Below are positions 1 to 12,600 of a DNA stretch of 64,000 bases, in pieces. The stretch is from positions 34,807-98,806 of the forward strand of contig NZ_SDIF01000018.1 of NCBI RefSeq assembly GCF_004122735.1. Reading direction: 5' to 3'. Source of the stretch: Streptomyces sioyaensis (lineage in GTDB: Bacteria; Actinomycetota; Actinomycetes; Streptomycetales; Streptomycetaceae). The stretch's first letter is position 1. Every line of letters begins with the position of its first letter. The position numbers were made by a program, and so were the translations under genes. The notes under the pieces were generated by a model. The model saw nothing but the letters and a program-made list of their open reading frames with translations. It searched no databases and was not told where the DNA came from.

Positions 1-3000
1 CCGGTGACCAGGGCAGCTCCGCTGGTACGCCAGGGGGTGGCCGGCTCGCCACCGTCCAGTGGGGCGCGGGTCAGCCGGCGAGTGAGGAGCGCGGAACCGC
101 GGAGGGCAAGCTGGTCCTCCTCCCCACCCGCCGCGAGGACACCGGACAGCAGGGCCGCACCACGGTCGTCCAATGCGGCGGGCAGATCGACGAGTCCGCC
201 CCACTGCTTGGGGTGCTCCAGGGCGAACACCCGGGCCAGGCCCCAGACGGCGGCCTGGAGCGGGTGCCGGACCGCGTCGTCGGAGGAACCGGTGGCGGCG
301 GACTCGGTCGTGAGCAGCCACAGCGGGGCCTCGACGTCGACGTCGAGGAGCGCCTGCATCAGGGCCACGGACTGCACCAGTCCAACGGTGACTTCGGGGA
401 ACTCGGTCAGCGGCCGCTCGTCCAGGGCGAGGAAGGAAAGGACGCCGCTGGGGGCGCCGGTCGTCAGGGAGTGTCGCAGCTGGTCGGCCACGCCTCCGCG
501 GTCGGTGGTCGAGTCCTCAAGAACGAGGAGTACGGTCTCGGCGCCGTTGTCCCCGATGCTCTGGAGAGTGGCGCGTACGAGGTCGTTGTCCAGGTAGTCG
601 GCGGGGACCACGACGAGCCAGGGTCCCGCCAACTTGGCTTGTTCGGGCTCGGGTTGGGGCCGCCAGGCGATCCGGTAGCGCCAGCCGTCGACCGTGCTCC
701 GCTGCTGCCGACCCTGCCGCCACGACGACAGCGCCGGCAACACCTCACGCAACGCCCCCGCATCCGCCAGCCCCAACGTCGCCGCCAGACCCTCCAGATC
801 CTCCCGCTCCACCGTCTCCCAGAACCGCACATCCACCGGATCAACCACACCGGCCACCGACGACTGACCCGACTCCAGCCAGTAGCGGCGGTGCTGGAAG
901 GCATACGTAGGCAGGTCCACGAGCCGCGGACCTGCGGCGGCGAAGGCCGGGGACCAGTCCACCTCCACCCCGTGTACGTACAGCTCACCGAGGGAGGCGT
1001 AGAGCCGCGACAGACCACCATCGTCACGACGCAACGTGCCGGTCACCACGGCATCCGCGCCCGCCGCCTCGGCCGTCTCCTGCACCGGCATCGTCAGCAC
1101 GGGATGTGGGCTGACCTCCACAAACACCCGGTGATCCGCAGCCAGCAGCGCACGCACCGCAGGCTCCAACCGCACCGTCTGCCGCAGATTCGTAAACCAG
1201 TACCCGGCATCCATCTCCGCCGTGTCCAGCCACTCCCCCGTCACCGTCGAAAAGAACGGCACGGACGACGTCCGGGGAGCGACCGGCGCCAAAACCTCAA
1301 GCAACTCCTCGCGAATCGACTCCACATGAGCGGAATGCGAGGCGTAATCCACCTCGATGCGACGCGCACGGACCTCGCGCTCCTTGCACCCGCCCATCAG
1401 CTCATCCAGCGCATCCGCATCGCCCGAGACCACCACGGACGACGGGCCATTGACCGCCGCAACCGAAACCCGACCACCCCAGGGCTCGATCAGATCCGAC
1501 ACCTCGGACGAGGACAGCGCCACCGACACCATCCCACCACGACCCGACAGCGCACGGATCGCCTTGCTGCGCAGGGCAACCACCCGGGCGCCATCCTCCA
1601 AGCTCAACGCCCCGGCCACACACGCCGCGGCAATCTCCCCCTGGCTGTGGCCGACGACCGCCGCAGGCTCTACGCCATGGGCCCGCCACACCTCCGCCAG
1701 CGACACCATCACCGCCCACAACACCGGCTGCACCACATCCACCCGGTCCAGACCCGGCGCACCCTCAACCCCCCGCAACACCCCAGTCAGCGACCAATCG
1801 ACAAACGGCTCCAACGCCGCCTCACACTCCGCCAACCGACCCGCAAACACCGGCGAAGAATCCAACAACTCCACCGCCATACCGACCCACTGCGACCCCT
1901 GACCCGGGAAGACGAACACCACATCGGCGTCCCCCTCCAGGGCGTCCGCGTCGCCCACCACCGCACCGGCGGGGGTCTCGCCCTCCGCCACGGCGCGCAG
2001 TCCGGCGACCAGTGCGTCCTGGTCGGTGCCCACCACCACGGCTCGATGCTCAAGTGCCGCGCGCGAGGCCACCAGCGCATGCCCGGTGTCCACCGGCGAC
2101 CGGCCGGCGGTCTCCGCCCACGACGCCAGTCGCTCTGCCTGCGCACGCAAGGCCGTCGCGGAGCGTCCGGAAACCACCCAGGGCAGCGCGGCGGGCGCGG
2201 CCCGCTGTACGGGGGCGGCCGCTGCGAGCTGCTCGTCGGCGGATTCGTCGGCAGGTTCCTCGACCGGTGCCTGTTCGAGCAGGACATGGGCGTTGGTGCC
2301 GCTGCCGCCGAAGGACGACACACCGGCCCGCCTGGGCGCGTCGGTCTCGGGCCAGGCGGTCTCGTCGGTGAGCAGCCGGACGTTCCCCGTCGACCAGTCC
2401 ACATGCGGTGAGGGCGCGTCGACGTGGAGCGTCGGGGGCAGTACGCCATGGCGTATCGCCTGCACCGTCTTCATCACTCCGGCGATGCCGGAGGCGGCCT
2501 GTGCATGTCCGATGTTCGACTTGAACGAGCCGAGCCACAGCGGCCGGTCCGCGTCGCGGTCCTTGCCGTACGTGGCGAGCAGCGCCTGGGCCTCGATGGG
2601 GTCGCCGAGCGTGGTGCCCGTACCGTGTGCCTCCACCGCGTCCACCTCACCGGCGGACAGACCGGCATTGGCCAGCGCGGCCCGGATGACCCGCTGCTGG
2701 GAGGGACCGTTCGGCGCGGTCAGACCGTTCGAGGCACCGTCCTGGTTGGTGGCGCTGCCGCGGATGACCGCGAGTACCGGATGGCCGTTGCGGCGGGCCT
2801 CCGACAGGCGCTCCAGCAGCAGGACGCCGACGCCTTCGCCCCATGCGGTGCCGTCGGCGGCCGCGGCGAACGGCTTGCACCGGCCGTCTCGCGCGAGCCC
2901 CCGCTGCCGGCTGAACTCCACGAAGTTCCGTGCCGAGGACATCACGGTCGCTCCGCACGCGAGCGCCATCTCGCACTCGCCGTGCCGCAGCGCCTGGACG

Positions 3001-3653
3001 GCCAGATGGAGGGCGACCAGCGAGGACGAGCACATGGTGTCGACGGTGACGGCCGGCCCCTCCAGCCCGAAGCTGTAGGCGAGCCGTCCGGAGAGCACGG
3101 CCGCCGAACCTCCGGTCAGCAGATGGCCCTCGACGCCCTCCGGGGCGGTGTTCCCGTCGGCGGCAGCGGCGTAGCCCTGGTTGCTGGACCCGACGAAGAC
3201 GCCGGCTGCGCTGCCGCGTACCGATGTCGGGTCGATGCCCGCACGCTCGAAGGCCTCCCAGGAGGTCTCCAGGAGGAGCCGCTGCTGCGGGTCCATGGCC
3301 AGGGCCTCGCGCGGGGAGATCTCGAAGAAGCCGGCGTCGAACTCCGGGGCGTCGTAGAGGAAGCCGCCCTGGCGGACATAGCTGCTGCCCGCGCGGTCGG
3401 GGTCCGGGTCGTAGAGCTTGTCCACGTCCCAGCCGCGGTCGGTCGGCATGGGCCCGATGGCGTCGGTGCCCTCGGCCACCATCCGCCACAGCTCTTCGGG
3501 GGAGGCCACTCCTCCCGGAAGGCGGCAGGCCATCGCGACGATCGCAATGGGATCGTGCTCTCGCGACTCCACCTCCTGCAGCCTGCGGCGGGTCTGCCGC
3601 AGGTCCGTGGTGACCCGCTTGAGGTAGTCGCGGAGCTTGTCCTCGTTGTCCAT
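1..3653 (-). CDS. Modular type I PKS, extension module (KS-AT-KR, 3' end outside window)
   Basis: The ATG at 3653 follows a purine-rich AAGGG site, and about 1217 codons are visible before the left edge. Residues 1-35 form a charged coiled coil typical of an N-terminal docking domain. The KS follows at about 36-460, with active Cys208 in DTMCSSS where DTACSSS is usual. The AT active Ser is residue 670 in GHSQG. RVDVVQ and YASH both mark methylmalonyl-CoA specificity in this family. A post-AT linker and KR structural subdomain follow, and the window ends inside the KR Rossmann start (LVTG). No DH lies between AT and KR. The gene begins 46 bp after the upstream PKS stop. It presumably takes the triketide from that protein, since the upstream C-terminus looks like the matching docking domain. 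Later domains cannot be seen. Confidence 0.95.
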   Translation of the reverse strand, partial: MDNEDKLRDYLKRVTTDLRQTRRRLQEVESREHDPIAIVAMACRLPGGVASPEELWRMVAEGTDAIGPMPTDRGWDVDKLYDPDPDRAGSSYVRQGGFLYDAPEFDAGFFEISPREALAMDPQQRLLLETSWEAFERAGIDPTSVRGSAAGVFVGSSNQGYAAAADGNTAPEGVEGHLLTGGSAAVLSGRLAYSFGLEGPAVTVDTMCSSSLVALHLAVQALRHGECEMALACGATVMSSARNFVEFSRQRGLARDGRCKPFAAAADGTAWGEGVGVLLLERLSEARRNGHPVLAVIRGSATNQDGASNGLTAPNGPSQQRVIRAALANAGLSAGEVDAVEAHGTGTTLGDPIEAQALLATYGKDRDADRPLWLGSFKSNIGHAQAASGIAGVMKTVQAIRHGVLPPTLHVDAPSPHVDWSTGNVRLLTDETAWPETDAPRRAGVSSFGGSGTNAHVLLEQAPVEEPADESADEQLAAAAPVQRAAPAALPWVVSGRSATALRAQAERLASWAETAGRSPVDTGHALVASRAALEHRAVVVGTDQDALVAGLRAVAEGETPAGAVVGDADALEGDADVVFVFPGQGSQWVGMAVELLDSSPVFAGRLAECEAALEPFVDWSLTGVLRGVEGAPGLDRVDVVQPVLWAVMVSLAEVWRAHGVEPAAVVGHSQGEIAAACVAGALSLEDGARVVALRSKAIRALSGRGGMVSVALSSSEVSDLIEPWGGRVSVAAVNGPSSVVVSGDADALDELMGGCKEREVRARRIEVDYASHSAHVESIREELLEVLAPVAPRTSSVPFFSTVTGEWLDTAEMDAGYWFTNLRQTVRLEPAVRALLAADHRVFVEVSPHPVLTMPVQETAEAAGADAVVTGTLRRDDGGLSRLYASLGELYVHGVEVDWSPAFAAAGPRLVDLPTYAFQHRRYWLESGQSSVAGVVDPVDVRFWETVEREDLEGLAATLGLADAGALREVLPALSSWRQGRQQRSTVDGWRYRIAWRPQPEPEQAKLAGPWLVVVPADYLDNDLVRATLQSIGDNGAETVLLVLEDSTTDRGGVADQLRHSLTTGAPSGVLSFLALDERPLTEFPEVTVGLVQSVALMQALLDVDVEAPLWLLTTESAATGSSDDAVRHPLQAAVWGLARVFALEHPKQWGGLVDLPAALDDRGAALLSGVLAAGGEEDQLALRGSALLTRRLTRAPLDGGEPATPWRTSGAALVT
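650..1920. repeat. Long PKS repeat, copy A (AT, post-AT linker, KR structural start)
   Basis: By eye this stretch is nearly identical to 5676-6946 at a constant offset of 5026 bp. It covers most of the AT, the linker and the start of the KR structural subdomain. The identity is interrupted by a diverged patch at about 1085-1340, which encodes the C-terminal part of the AT. That mosaic pattern suggests gene conversion. Confidence 0.8.
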
Positions 3654-3699
3654 GTAGCGTCAGCCCTTCAAGAAACCGGCGGTCGGTGTACGTTCCGGA

Positions 3700-6600
3700 T
3701 CAGCCGATCCCGAGTTCCCTGTCGATCAGGTCGAACATGTCCTCATCGCTCGCTTCCGCGAGTTCGTCGTCGACGGTCTCCACCGGTGGCGGCGCCTGGC
3801 CTTCCCAGTGGGCGAGCAGGCCGCGCAGCCCTTCGGTGAGCGCCCGCCGGGTGTCGTCGTCGGTGGCCGCTTGCAGTGCGCTCGCGACCTGTTGCAGCTC
3901 GGGGAGCACGGGGGCTGCGCTCCCCGCGTCCGGTTCCGGGGGCAGGAGTGCGTCCCGCAGATACTCGGCGAGTGCGGTCGGTGTGGGGTGGTCGAAGACC
4001 AGAGTGGCCGGGAGTGTGAGGGCGGTGGCCGCGTTGAGCCGGTTGCGCAGCTCCACTCCGGTCAGTGAGTCGAAGCCCAGCTCGCGGAAGGCCCGCGCGG
4101 GCCTGACCGCATCGGTGGAGGAGTGCCCCAGTACGGCGGACGCCTGGGTGCGAACGAGGTCCAGGAGCATGCGCTTGCGCTTGGGCTCCGGGAGCGCGGC
4201 CAGCTTGCCCGGCAGGTCAGAGACCTTCTCGCCGGCCTGGCCGTCCGCCTGTTCCTCTTGGCCGGCGAGCAGTTGCCGTACGTCCGGCAACTCGTCCAGG
4301 AGAGGCCGAGGCCCGCTCACCGTGTAGGCGGGGAGGAAGCGGTCCCATCGGATGTCGGCGACGACGAGGGTGGTCTCCCCGTGGTCGACGGCTTCCCGTA
4401 GCGCCCGTACGGCCAGGCCGGGATCCATTGCGGGGACACCGCGGCGACGCAGCTGCTCGGCCACGGCCTCGTCGACCATGCCGCCGCCCGCCCAGGCACC
4501 CCAGGCGAGGGAGGTGGCCGGGCGGCCCTGTGCCCGGCGCCATTCGGCGAGTGCGTCAAGAGCGGCGTTGGCTGCCGCGTAGGGTCCCTGACCGCCGTTG
4601 CCCCACACGCCGGCGCCGGAGGAGAACAGCACGAAGGCGTCCAGCGGGTGATCGGCCAGCAGCTCGTCGAGGTGACAGGCGCCGGAGACCTTGGCGTGTA
4701 CGGCGGCCATGGCGTCATCGAGGGAGGTCTCGTCGAGTCGGCGATCCTCGCCGACGACGCCCGCGGTGTGCACGACGGCGGTCAGCGGGGCCTCGTCGGT
4801 GAACGAGTCCAGCAGCTTGGCCACGGCGGCCCGGTCGGTCACATCGCAGGCGGCCACCGTGACGCGCGCACCGAGCGCGGTCAGCTCGGCGGACAACTCG
4901 GACGCGCCGGGGGCATCCGGGCCGCGCCTGCCGGCGAGTACCAGGTGCTCGGCACCGTCGGCCGCGAGCGCCCTCGCCACATGGGCGCCGAGGGCTCCGG
5001 TGCCGCCGGTGATGAGGACCGTGCCGCGCGGCTGCCACGGCTCGGCCGCCGCCGACGGGTCGAGGGGCGCACGCACCATGCGCCGGACATGGACGCCGGA
5101 CGGGCGAATCGCGTACTCGTCCTGGCTGCCGCCGTCGCCGCTGAGCAGGGACAGGAAGCGGCGCAGCGCGGGCTCGTCCAGGGTCGCCGGCAGATCGATC
5201 AGGCCACCCCACCGCTCCCGGTGATCGAGACCGAAGACCCGGACCAGACCCCAGATGGCAGCCTGACCGGGGTGACGTATCGGGTCGGACACCCGGTGGG
5301 TTTCCGGTCCCCGCGCGGAGGCATCGGTGGAGACGGCCCCCTGGGTGACCGCCCACAGCCGGGCTTTGACCTCCGTATCGGCAAGTGCCTGGGTGAGCGC
5401 CAGGGTGCTGAGCAGACTGCCGGGCACTCCCCGGTGGCCGCCGGCATCCCGGTCGTCCAGCGCGAGCAGCGACAGCACGTGCAGCGGGTCATCGGCAGTA
5501 CCGGCCAGCACCGCCAGCTGTGCGGCCAGTTCCGCACGGTCGGCGGTGGCCGATACGGGCATGATGCGGGCCCGATCGCCGAGACCGCGGGAGGCCGCCT
5601 GCACCAGGTCGTCCTCCACGTGGTCGGCAGGAACGACGATCAGCCAGCTGCCCGCCAACTCGCCGTTCTCCGGCTCGGGTTGGGGCCGCCACACGATCCG
5701 GTAGCGCCAGCCGTCGACCGTGCTGCGCTGCTGCCTGCCCTGCCGCCACGACGACAGCGCCGGCAACACCTCACGCAACGCCCCCGCATCCGCCAGCCCC
5801 AACGTCGCCGCCAGACCCTCCAGATCCTCCCGCTCCACCGTCTCCCAGAACCGCACATCCACCGGATCAACCACACCGGCCACCGACGACTGACCCGACT
5901 CCAACCAGTAGCGGCGGTGCTGGAAGGCATACGTAGGCAGGTCCACGAGCCGCGGACCAGCGGCAGCGAAGGCCGGGAACCAGTCCACCTCCACCCCGTG
6001 TACATACAGCTCACCGAGGGAGGCGTAGAGCCGCGACAGACCACCATCGTCACGACGCAAGGTGCCCGACACCACCGCGTCCGCCCCCGCCGCCTCGACG
6101 GTTTCCTGAAGCGGCACGGTGAGTACGGGATGCGGGCTGACCTCTACGAAGGTGCGGTGGCCGGCCGCGATGAGGGCTTCGATGGCGGGCGCGAACTCCA
6201 CCGTCCGCCGCAGGTTGGTGAACCAGTACCCGGCATCCATCCCCGCCGTATCCAGCCACTCCCCCGTCACCGTGGAGAACAGCGGTACGGACGACTTCCG
6301 GGGCGCGACCGGCGCCAGGACCTCCCTCAGCGTCTCCTCGATCGACTCCACATGCGCCGAATGCGAGGCGTAATCCACCTCGATGCGACGCGCACGCACC
6401 TCGCGCTCCTTGCACCCGCCCATCAGCTCATCCAGCGCATCCGCATCGCCGGAAACCACCACGGACGACGGGCCATTGACCGCCGCAACCGAAACCCGAC
6501 CGCTCCACGGCTTGATCAGATCCGAGACGTCGGACGAGGACAGCGCCACCGACACCATCCCACCACGACCCGACAGCGCACGGATCGCCTTGCTGCGCAG

Positions 6601-9600
6601 GGCAACCACCCGGGCGCCATCCTCCAAGCTCAACGCCCCGGCCACACACGCCGCGGCAATCTCCCCCTGGCTGTGGCCGACGACCGCCGCAGGCTCTACG
6701 CCATGGGCCCGCCACACCTCCGCCAGCGACACCATCACCGCCCACAACACCGGCTGCACCACATCCACCCGGTCCAAGCCCGGCGCACCCTCATCCCCAC
6801 GCAACACAGGAGTCAGCGACCAGTCCGTGAACGGCTCCAACGCCGCCGCACACTCCGCCAACCGACCCGCAAACACCGGCGAGGAATCCAACAACTCCAC
6901 CGCCATACCGACCCACTGCGACCCCTGACCCGGGAAGACGAATACCGTCTTGCCCGGATCGCCGATCGCAGCAGTCGTGGGGCTCAACTGCCTCAGCTTT
7001 TCGGCCAGTTCATCAATCTCCGAGCCTACGACGACCGCCCGGTGCTCGAACGACGACCGCGAAGCCACCAACGACCAACCCACGTCAGCCGGCGACCAGT
7101 CGGCGTCCGTCACCCGCGACGCCAACCGCTCCGCCTGCGCCACCAACGCATCGGCAGAACGCCCGGACACCACCCACGGCACCACCACACCCGCACCGGA
7201 AGCCGAAGACGACGAAGCAGACTCCCCTCCATCAGCCGACTTCGCCTGCTCGACGATCACATGCGCATTGGTCCCGCTGATGCCGAAGGACGAGATGCCG
7301 GCGCGGCGCGGACGGTCCTCTTCCGCCGTCCACGGCCGGGCCTCGGTCAGCAGCTCCACCGCGCCCGACGACCACTCCACATGCGGCGACGGCTCGTCCA
7401 CATGCAGGGTCGCCGGCAACTCGGCGTGCCGCATGGCGAGCACCATCTTCATGACACCGGCCACGCCGGAAACGGTCTGGGTGTGCCCGATGTTCGACTT
7501 GACCGAGCCGAGCCACAGCGGCCGGTCCGCGGCACGCTCCTGCCCGTACGTGGCGAGCAGCGCCTGCGCCTCGATCGGATCGCCCAACGACGTGCCCGTA
7601 CCGTGCGCCTCCACCGCGTCCACCTCACCGGCCGACAGTCGGGCATCGGCGAGCGCGGCCCGGATCACCCGCTGCTGGGAGGGACCGTTGGGTGCGGTGA
7701 GGCCGTTGGACGCACCGTCCTGGTTGATCGCCGTCCCGCGGACGACCGCCAGCACCGGGTGCCCGTTGCGGCGGGCGTCCGAGAGGCGTTCCACCAGCAG
7801 TACGCCGACGCCCTCGGAGAGGGCAAAGCCGTCGGCCGCCGCCGAGAACGGCTTGCACCGTCCGTCCCGCGCCAGCCCCCGCTGCCGGCTGAAGCCGAGG
7901 AACGGTCCGGGATCAGCCATGATCATCGCGGCTCCCGCGACGGCGAGCGAGCACTCCCCCGAGCGGAGTGCTCGCACCGCCATGTGCAAGGCGACCAGAG
8001 ACGACGAGCACGCCGTGTCGACCGTGACGGCTGGACCTTCCAGGCCGAGCGTGTAGGCGACCCGGCCGGATGCGACGCTCGCGGCCGCTCCGGTCGCGAG
8101 ATATCCCTCGATCTGCTCGGCGGCCGCCATGCGCAGGCGGTTCCCGTACTCCTGATCGGTGACGCCCATATAGACGCCGGTCCCGCTGCCGCGCAGGGAT
8201 TTGGGGTCGATGCCCGCGCGCTCGAAGACCTCCCAGGAGGTCTCCAGGAGGAGCCGCTGCTGCGGGTCCATGGCGAGGGCCTCGCGCGGCGAGATCCCGA
8301 AGAACTCGGCGTCGAAGTCACCGGCGTCGCGCAGGAATCCGGACTCCCGGACGTAGCTCCGGCCCGGCTGATCGGCATCGGGGTCATAGATGCCGTCCAG
8401 GTCCCATCCGCGGTCGGTGGGGAAGGCCGACATCGCGTCGACGCCGTCCCGGACCAGCCGCCACAGGTCCTCGGGCGACTGCACGCCCCCCGGATAACGG
8501 CAGGCCATGGACACGATGGCGATCGGGTCGTCGTCCGCGGGGAGCGGCACGAGGGCGGGGGACGTGGCCGGCTTCGCGGCGGGTTCCTCCCCGCCGGTCA
8601 GTTGGGCCTCGACGTAGCCGGCGAGCGCTGCCGGGCTGGGATGGTCGAACACGACGGTCCTGGGCAGCCGCAGGCCAGTGGCCCGGCTCAGGCGGTTGCG
8701 CAGCTCGACGGCGGTAAGCGAGTCGAAGCCCAGCTCCTTGAAGGGGCGTTCGGAGTCCACGGGGGCCGTCTTGTCGTGACCGAGCACGGAGGCGACCTGT
8801 TCGCGGACGAGATCCAGCAGTGCTGCGGTGCGCTGCCGGACATCGAGTCCGGTCAGCTTCTCGGCGAGCGGCGACCGGGCAGAGCCGCGCTCGTTCCCGC
8901 TGCCGTCGGCTCCGGGTCCGTCTCCGTCCTCGTCCGCCACGAGTTGCGGGATCTCCGTGAGCAGGCGGCTGGGCCGTACCGAGGTGAAGACGCTGTTGAA
9001 GCGCCGCCAGTCCACGTCGGCGACCGCGATCGAGGTCTCGTCGTGGTCGAGCGCCTGCTGGAGCGCGGTGAGGGCGGTGTCCGGGTCGATGACGGGCACC
9101 CCGCGGCGCCGCAGCACCTCGTGGATCGAGTCGGCGATCATGCCGCCGCCCGCCCAGGGGCCCCAGGCGACCGACAGCACCGGCAGTCCGTCGGCCCGCC
9201 CGCGTTCGGCACGGGCGTCGAGGAGCGCGTTGGCGGCGGCGTACGCGCCGTGATCGGCCACTCCCCAGGTGCCGGAGATGGAGGAGAAGTAGACGACGGC
9301 GTCGAGTTGTGCGGGATCGAGTGCGGAGGACAGATGGTCGGCTCCGGCGACCTTGCCCGCGAGCGCCGCCGCGAGGTCTGCCGGCCCGGCCTCCGCCAGC
9401 GAGCCGAGGGCGCTGACACCGGCGGCGTGCACCACTGCCCGGACCGGGCCGTGGTCCTGCTCGATCTGCCGTACGAGGTCCGCCACCGCCTGCCGATCGG
9501 CGATGTCGCAGCCCGCCACGGTGACCTGGACACCCTGGTCACGGAGTTCGGAGCACAGTGCGGCCACGCCGGGGACATCGGCGCCACGACGGCCGGTGAG

Positions 9601-12600
9601 GACGAGGTGTTCCGCGCCGTTGGCGGCGAGCCAGCGGGCGATATGGGCACCGAGCGCTCCGGTGCCACCGGTGACGAGGACGGTGCCGCGGGGGCGCCAG
9701 GAGCGCCGCGGGGGCTTCCCGGCGGCCGGTGCGGGGACCAGCCGCCGCCCGAACACGGCCCCACGGACGGCGAGTTGATCCTCGTCGCCCCCGGCTGCCA
9801 GGATCCGCGCCAGCAGCGCGACTGCCTGATCGTCTGCCGTCGTCTGACCGTGTGCGGCCACCTGACCGCCGGCCTGGCCGGGCAGGTCGATGAGCCCGCC
9901 CCAGCGCTCCGGATGCTCCAGCGCGGCGACCCGGCCGAGACCCCAGATCCCGGCCTGGTCGGGGTTCGTCGGCGCATCGTCCTCGCCGGCGGGTCCACCC
10001 GGGGAGGCACTCGTGGAGGCACAGGTGGCAGCCTCAGCAGTGGTACCGACCGCGACCGCGCCTCGGGTGACGCACCACAGCGGGGCCTCGATCCCGGCGT
10101 CGCCGAGGGCCTGGAGCAGTGCGAGGGTGAGCGAAAGACCGCTGGGAACGCAGGGGTGGGTACGGCCCGGCCGTTCGTCCAGGGCGAGCAGCGACAGCAC
10201 ACCGGCAAAGGGACCGGGCCCGGCACGCAGCAGATCCGCGAGCCCGGCACTGTCGTCCACGTTCACCGTCAGCGAGTGGGTGCGTGCGCCGGCTTCTGCC
10301 AACGCCTCGCGGGCGCCGTGCACCAGCGCGTCGTTCTCGTACCCGGCCGGAACCACCACGAGCCAGTCGCCGTCGAGTTGCCGGGCAGCCGGCTCCGAGA
10401 GGGGCCGCCACACGACGCGATAGCGCCAGCCGTCCGCGGTTCCCCTCTGCCGCCGATTCCGGTGCCACGACGACAGCGCAGGCAGCACATCGTCCAGTGC
10501 CTCGGCGCGGGGCAGCCCGAGAGTGCCCGCCAGCGTCGCCGCGTCCTGGTCCCCGACGGCCGTCCAGAACGCCTCTTCCTCCGGGGAGGCGGCCACGGCC
10601 GGGGCATCCGGCTCCAGCCAGAACCGCTGCCGCTGGAATGCGTACGTCGGCAGCTCCACCCGGTGCGGGCGGCGGTCGGCGAACGCGGGAGACCAGTCGA
10701 CGTCCACGCCGTGCGCGTACAGCACACCGAGTGAGGTGTAGAGCCGGTCGAGGCCTCCGTCGTCCCGGCGAAGGGTGCCGGTCACCACCGCGTCCGCGCC
10801 CTCGTCCTCGACGGTTTCCTGAAGCGGGACGGTGAGTACGGGATGCGGGCTGACCTCCACGAAGGTACGGTGGCCGGCCGCGATGAGGGCTTCGATGGCG
10901 GGCGCGAACTCCACCGTCCGCCGCAGGTTGGTGAACCAGTACCCGGCATCCATCTCCGCCGTGTCCAGCCACTCCCCCCTCACCGTCGAGAACATCGGCA
11001 CGGACGACTTCCGGGGCGCAACCGGCGCCAAAACCTCCAGCAACTCCTCGCGAATCGACTCCACATGAGCCGAGTGCGAGGCGTAATCCACCTCAATGCG
11101 ACGCGCGCGCACCTCGCGCTCACGACACCCAGTCATCAACTCGTCGAGCGCATCCGCATCGCCGGAGACCACCACGGACGACGGGCCGTTGACCGCCGCC
11201 ACCGAAACCCGACCGCCCCACGGCTTGATCAGGTCCGACACCTCGGAGGAGGACAGCGCCACCGACACCATCCCGCCACGACCCGACAGCGCACGGATCG
11301 CCTTACTCCGCAGGGCGACCACCCGGGCGCCATCCTCCAGACTCAACGCCCCGGCCACACACGCCGCGGCAATCTCCCCCTGGCTGTGACCGACGACCAC
11401 CGCGGGCTCCACACCATGGGCGCGCCACACCTCGGCCAGCGACACCATCACGGCCCACAACACCGGCTGCACCACATCCACCCGGTCCAAGCCCGGCGCA
11501 CCCTCATCCCCCCGCAACACCCCAGTCAGCGACCAATCGACAAACGGCTCCAACGCCGCCTCACACTCCGCCAACCGACCCGCAAACACCGGCGAAGAAT
11601 CCAGCAACTCCACCGCCATACCGACCCACTGCGACCCCTGCCCCGGGAAGACGAAGACGGCTCCTGCCCCGGGGGAAGTGGGTACGACGCCGGTGACGGT
11701 GTGGGGGCCGGGGTCGCCCTCGGCCACGGCGTGCAGCTCCGCGAGCAGTGCGGCGCGGTCGGCGCCGATGAGCGCCGCTCGGTGTTCCAGTGCCGCGCGA
11801 GTGGTGAGCAAGGAGTGCGCGACGTCGTAGGGCGCGGCGTCGGGGAGGGAGACGAGATGGGCGGCGAGTGCGGCTGCCTGTGCGCGCAGTGCTTCGGGGG
11901 TCCGGCCGTGCACGACCCATGGCACGACGGGCTGGTCCGCGCTTCCGGTGCTGCCGCCGTCCGCTGTTTCCGCGCCGTCCTGGCCTTCGTCGAACTGACC
12001 CTGGTCGCCGTCCTGGCCCTGGTCGAACTGCTCCTGGTCGCCGTCCTGGCCCTCGTCGTCGGCCCGTTCGTCCGGGAGCGTTGCCGGCGGCTGTTCCACG
12101 ATCACATGCGCATTGGTGCCGCTGATGCCGAACGACGAGACGCCGGCCCGGCGCACCTGCCCGTTCTCCTCCCACGGCTGGGCCGCGGTGAGCAGCCGAA
12201 CCGTGTCCGCCGACCAGTCCACGTGCGGGGACGGTGCGTCGAGGTGCAGGGTTTCCGGGAGGACGCCGTGTCGCAGGGCGAGCACCATCTTGATGACCCC
12301 GGCGACACCGGCGGCGGCCTGGGTGTGCCCGATGTTGGACTTGAGCGAGCCGAGCCACAGCGGCCGGTCCGCGTCGCGGTCGCTGCCGTACGTGGCGAGC
12401 AGCGCCTGCGCTTCGATGGGGTCGCCGAGCGCCGTGCCGGTGCCGTGCGCCTCGACCGCGTCGACCTCGGAGGGCCGCAGCCCGGCAGCGGCCAGCGCGG
12501 CCCGGATCACGCGTTCCTGCGAGGGGCCGTTGGGGGCGCTGAGGCCGTTCGAGGCGCCGTCCTGGTTGGTGGCGCTGCCGCGCAGCACGGCAAGCACGGG

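Noticed and set aside
4648..10734. A 2028-codon open frame on the plus strand inside the PKS gene
   Set aside because: It runs antisense to the PKS, is rich in His, Arg, Gly and Gln, and shows no domain. It is the usual shadow of a GC-rich gene.
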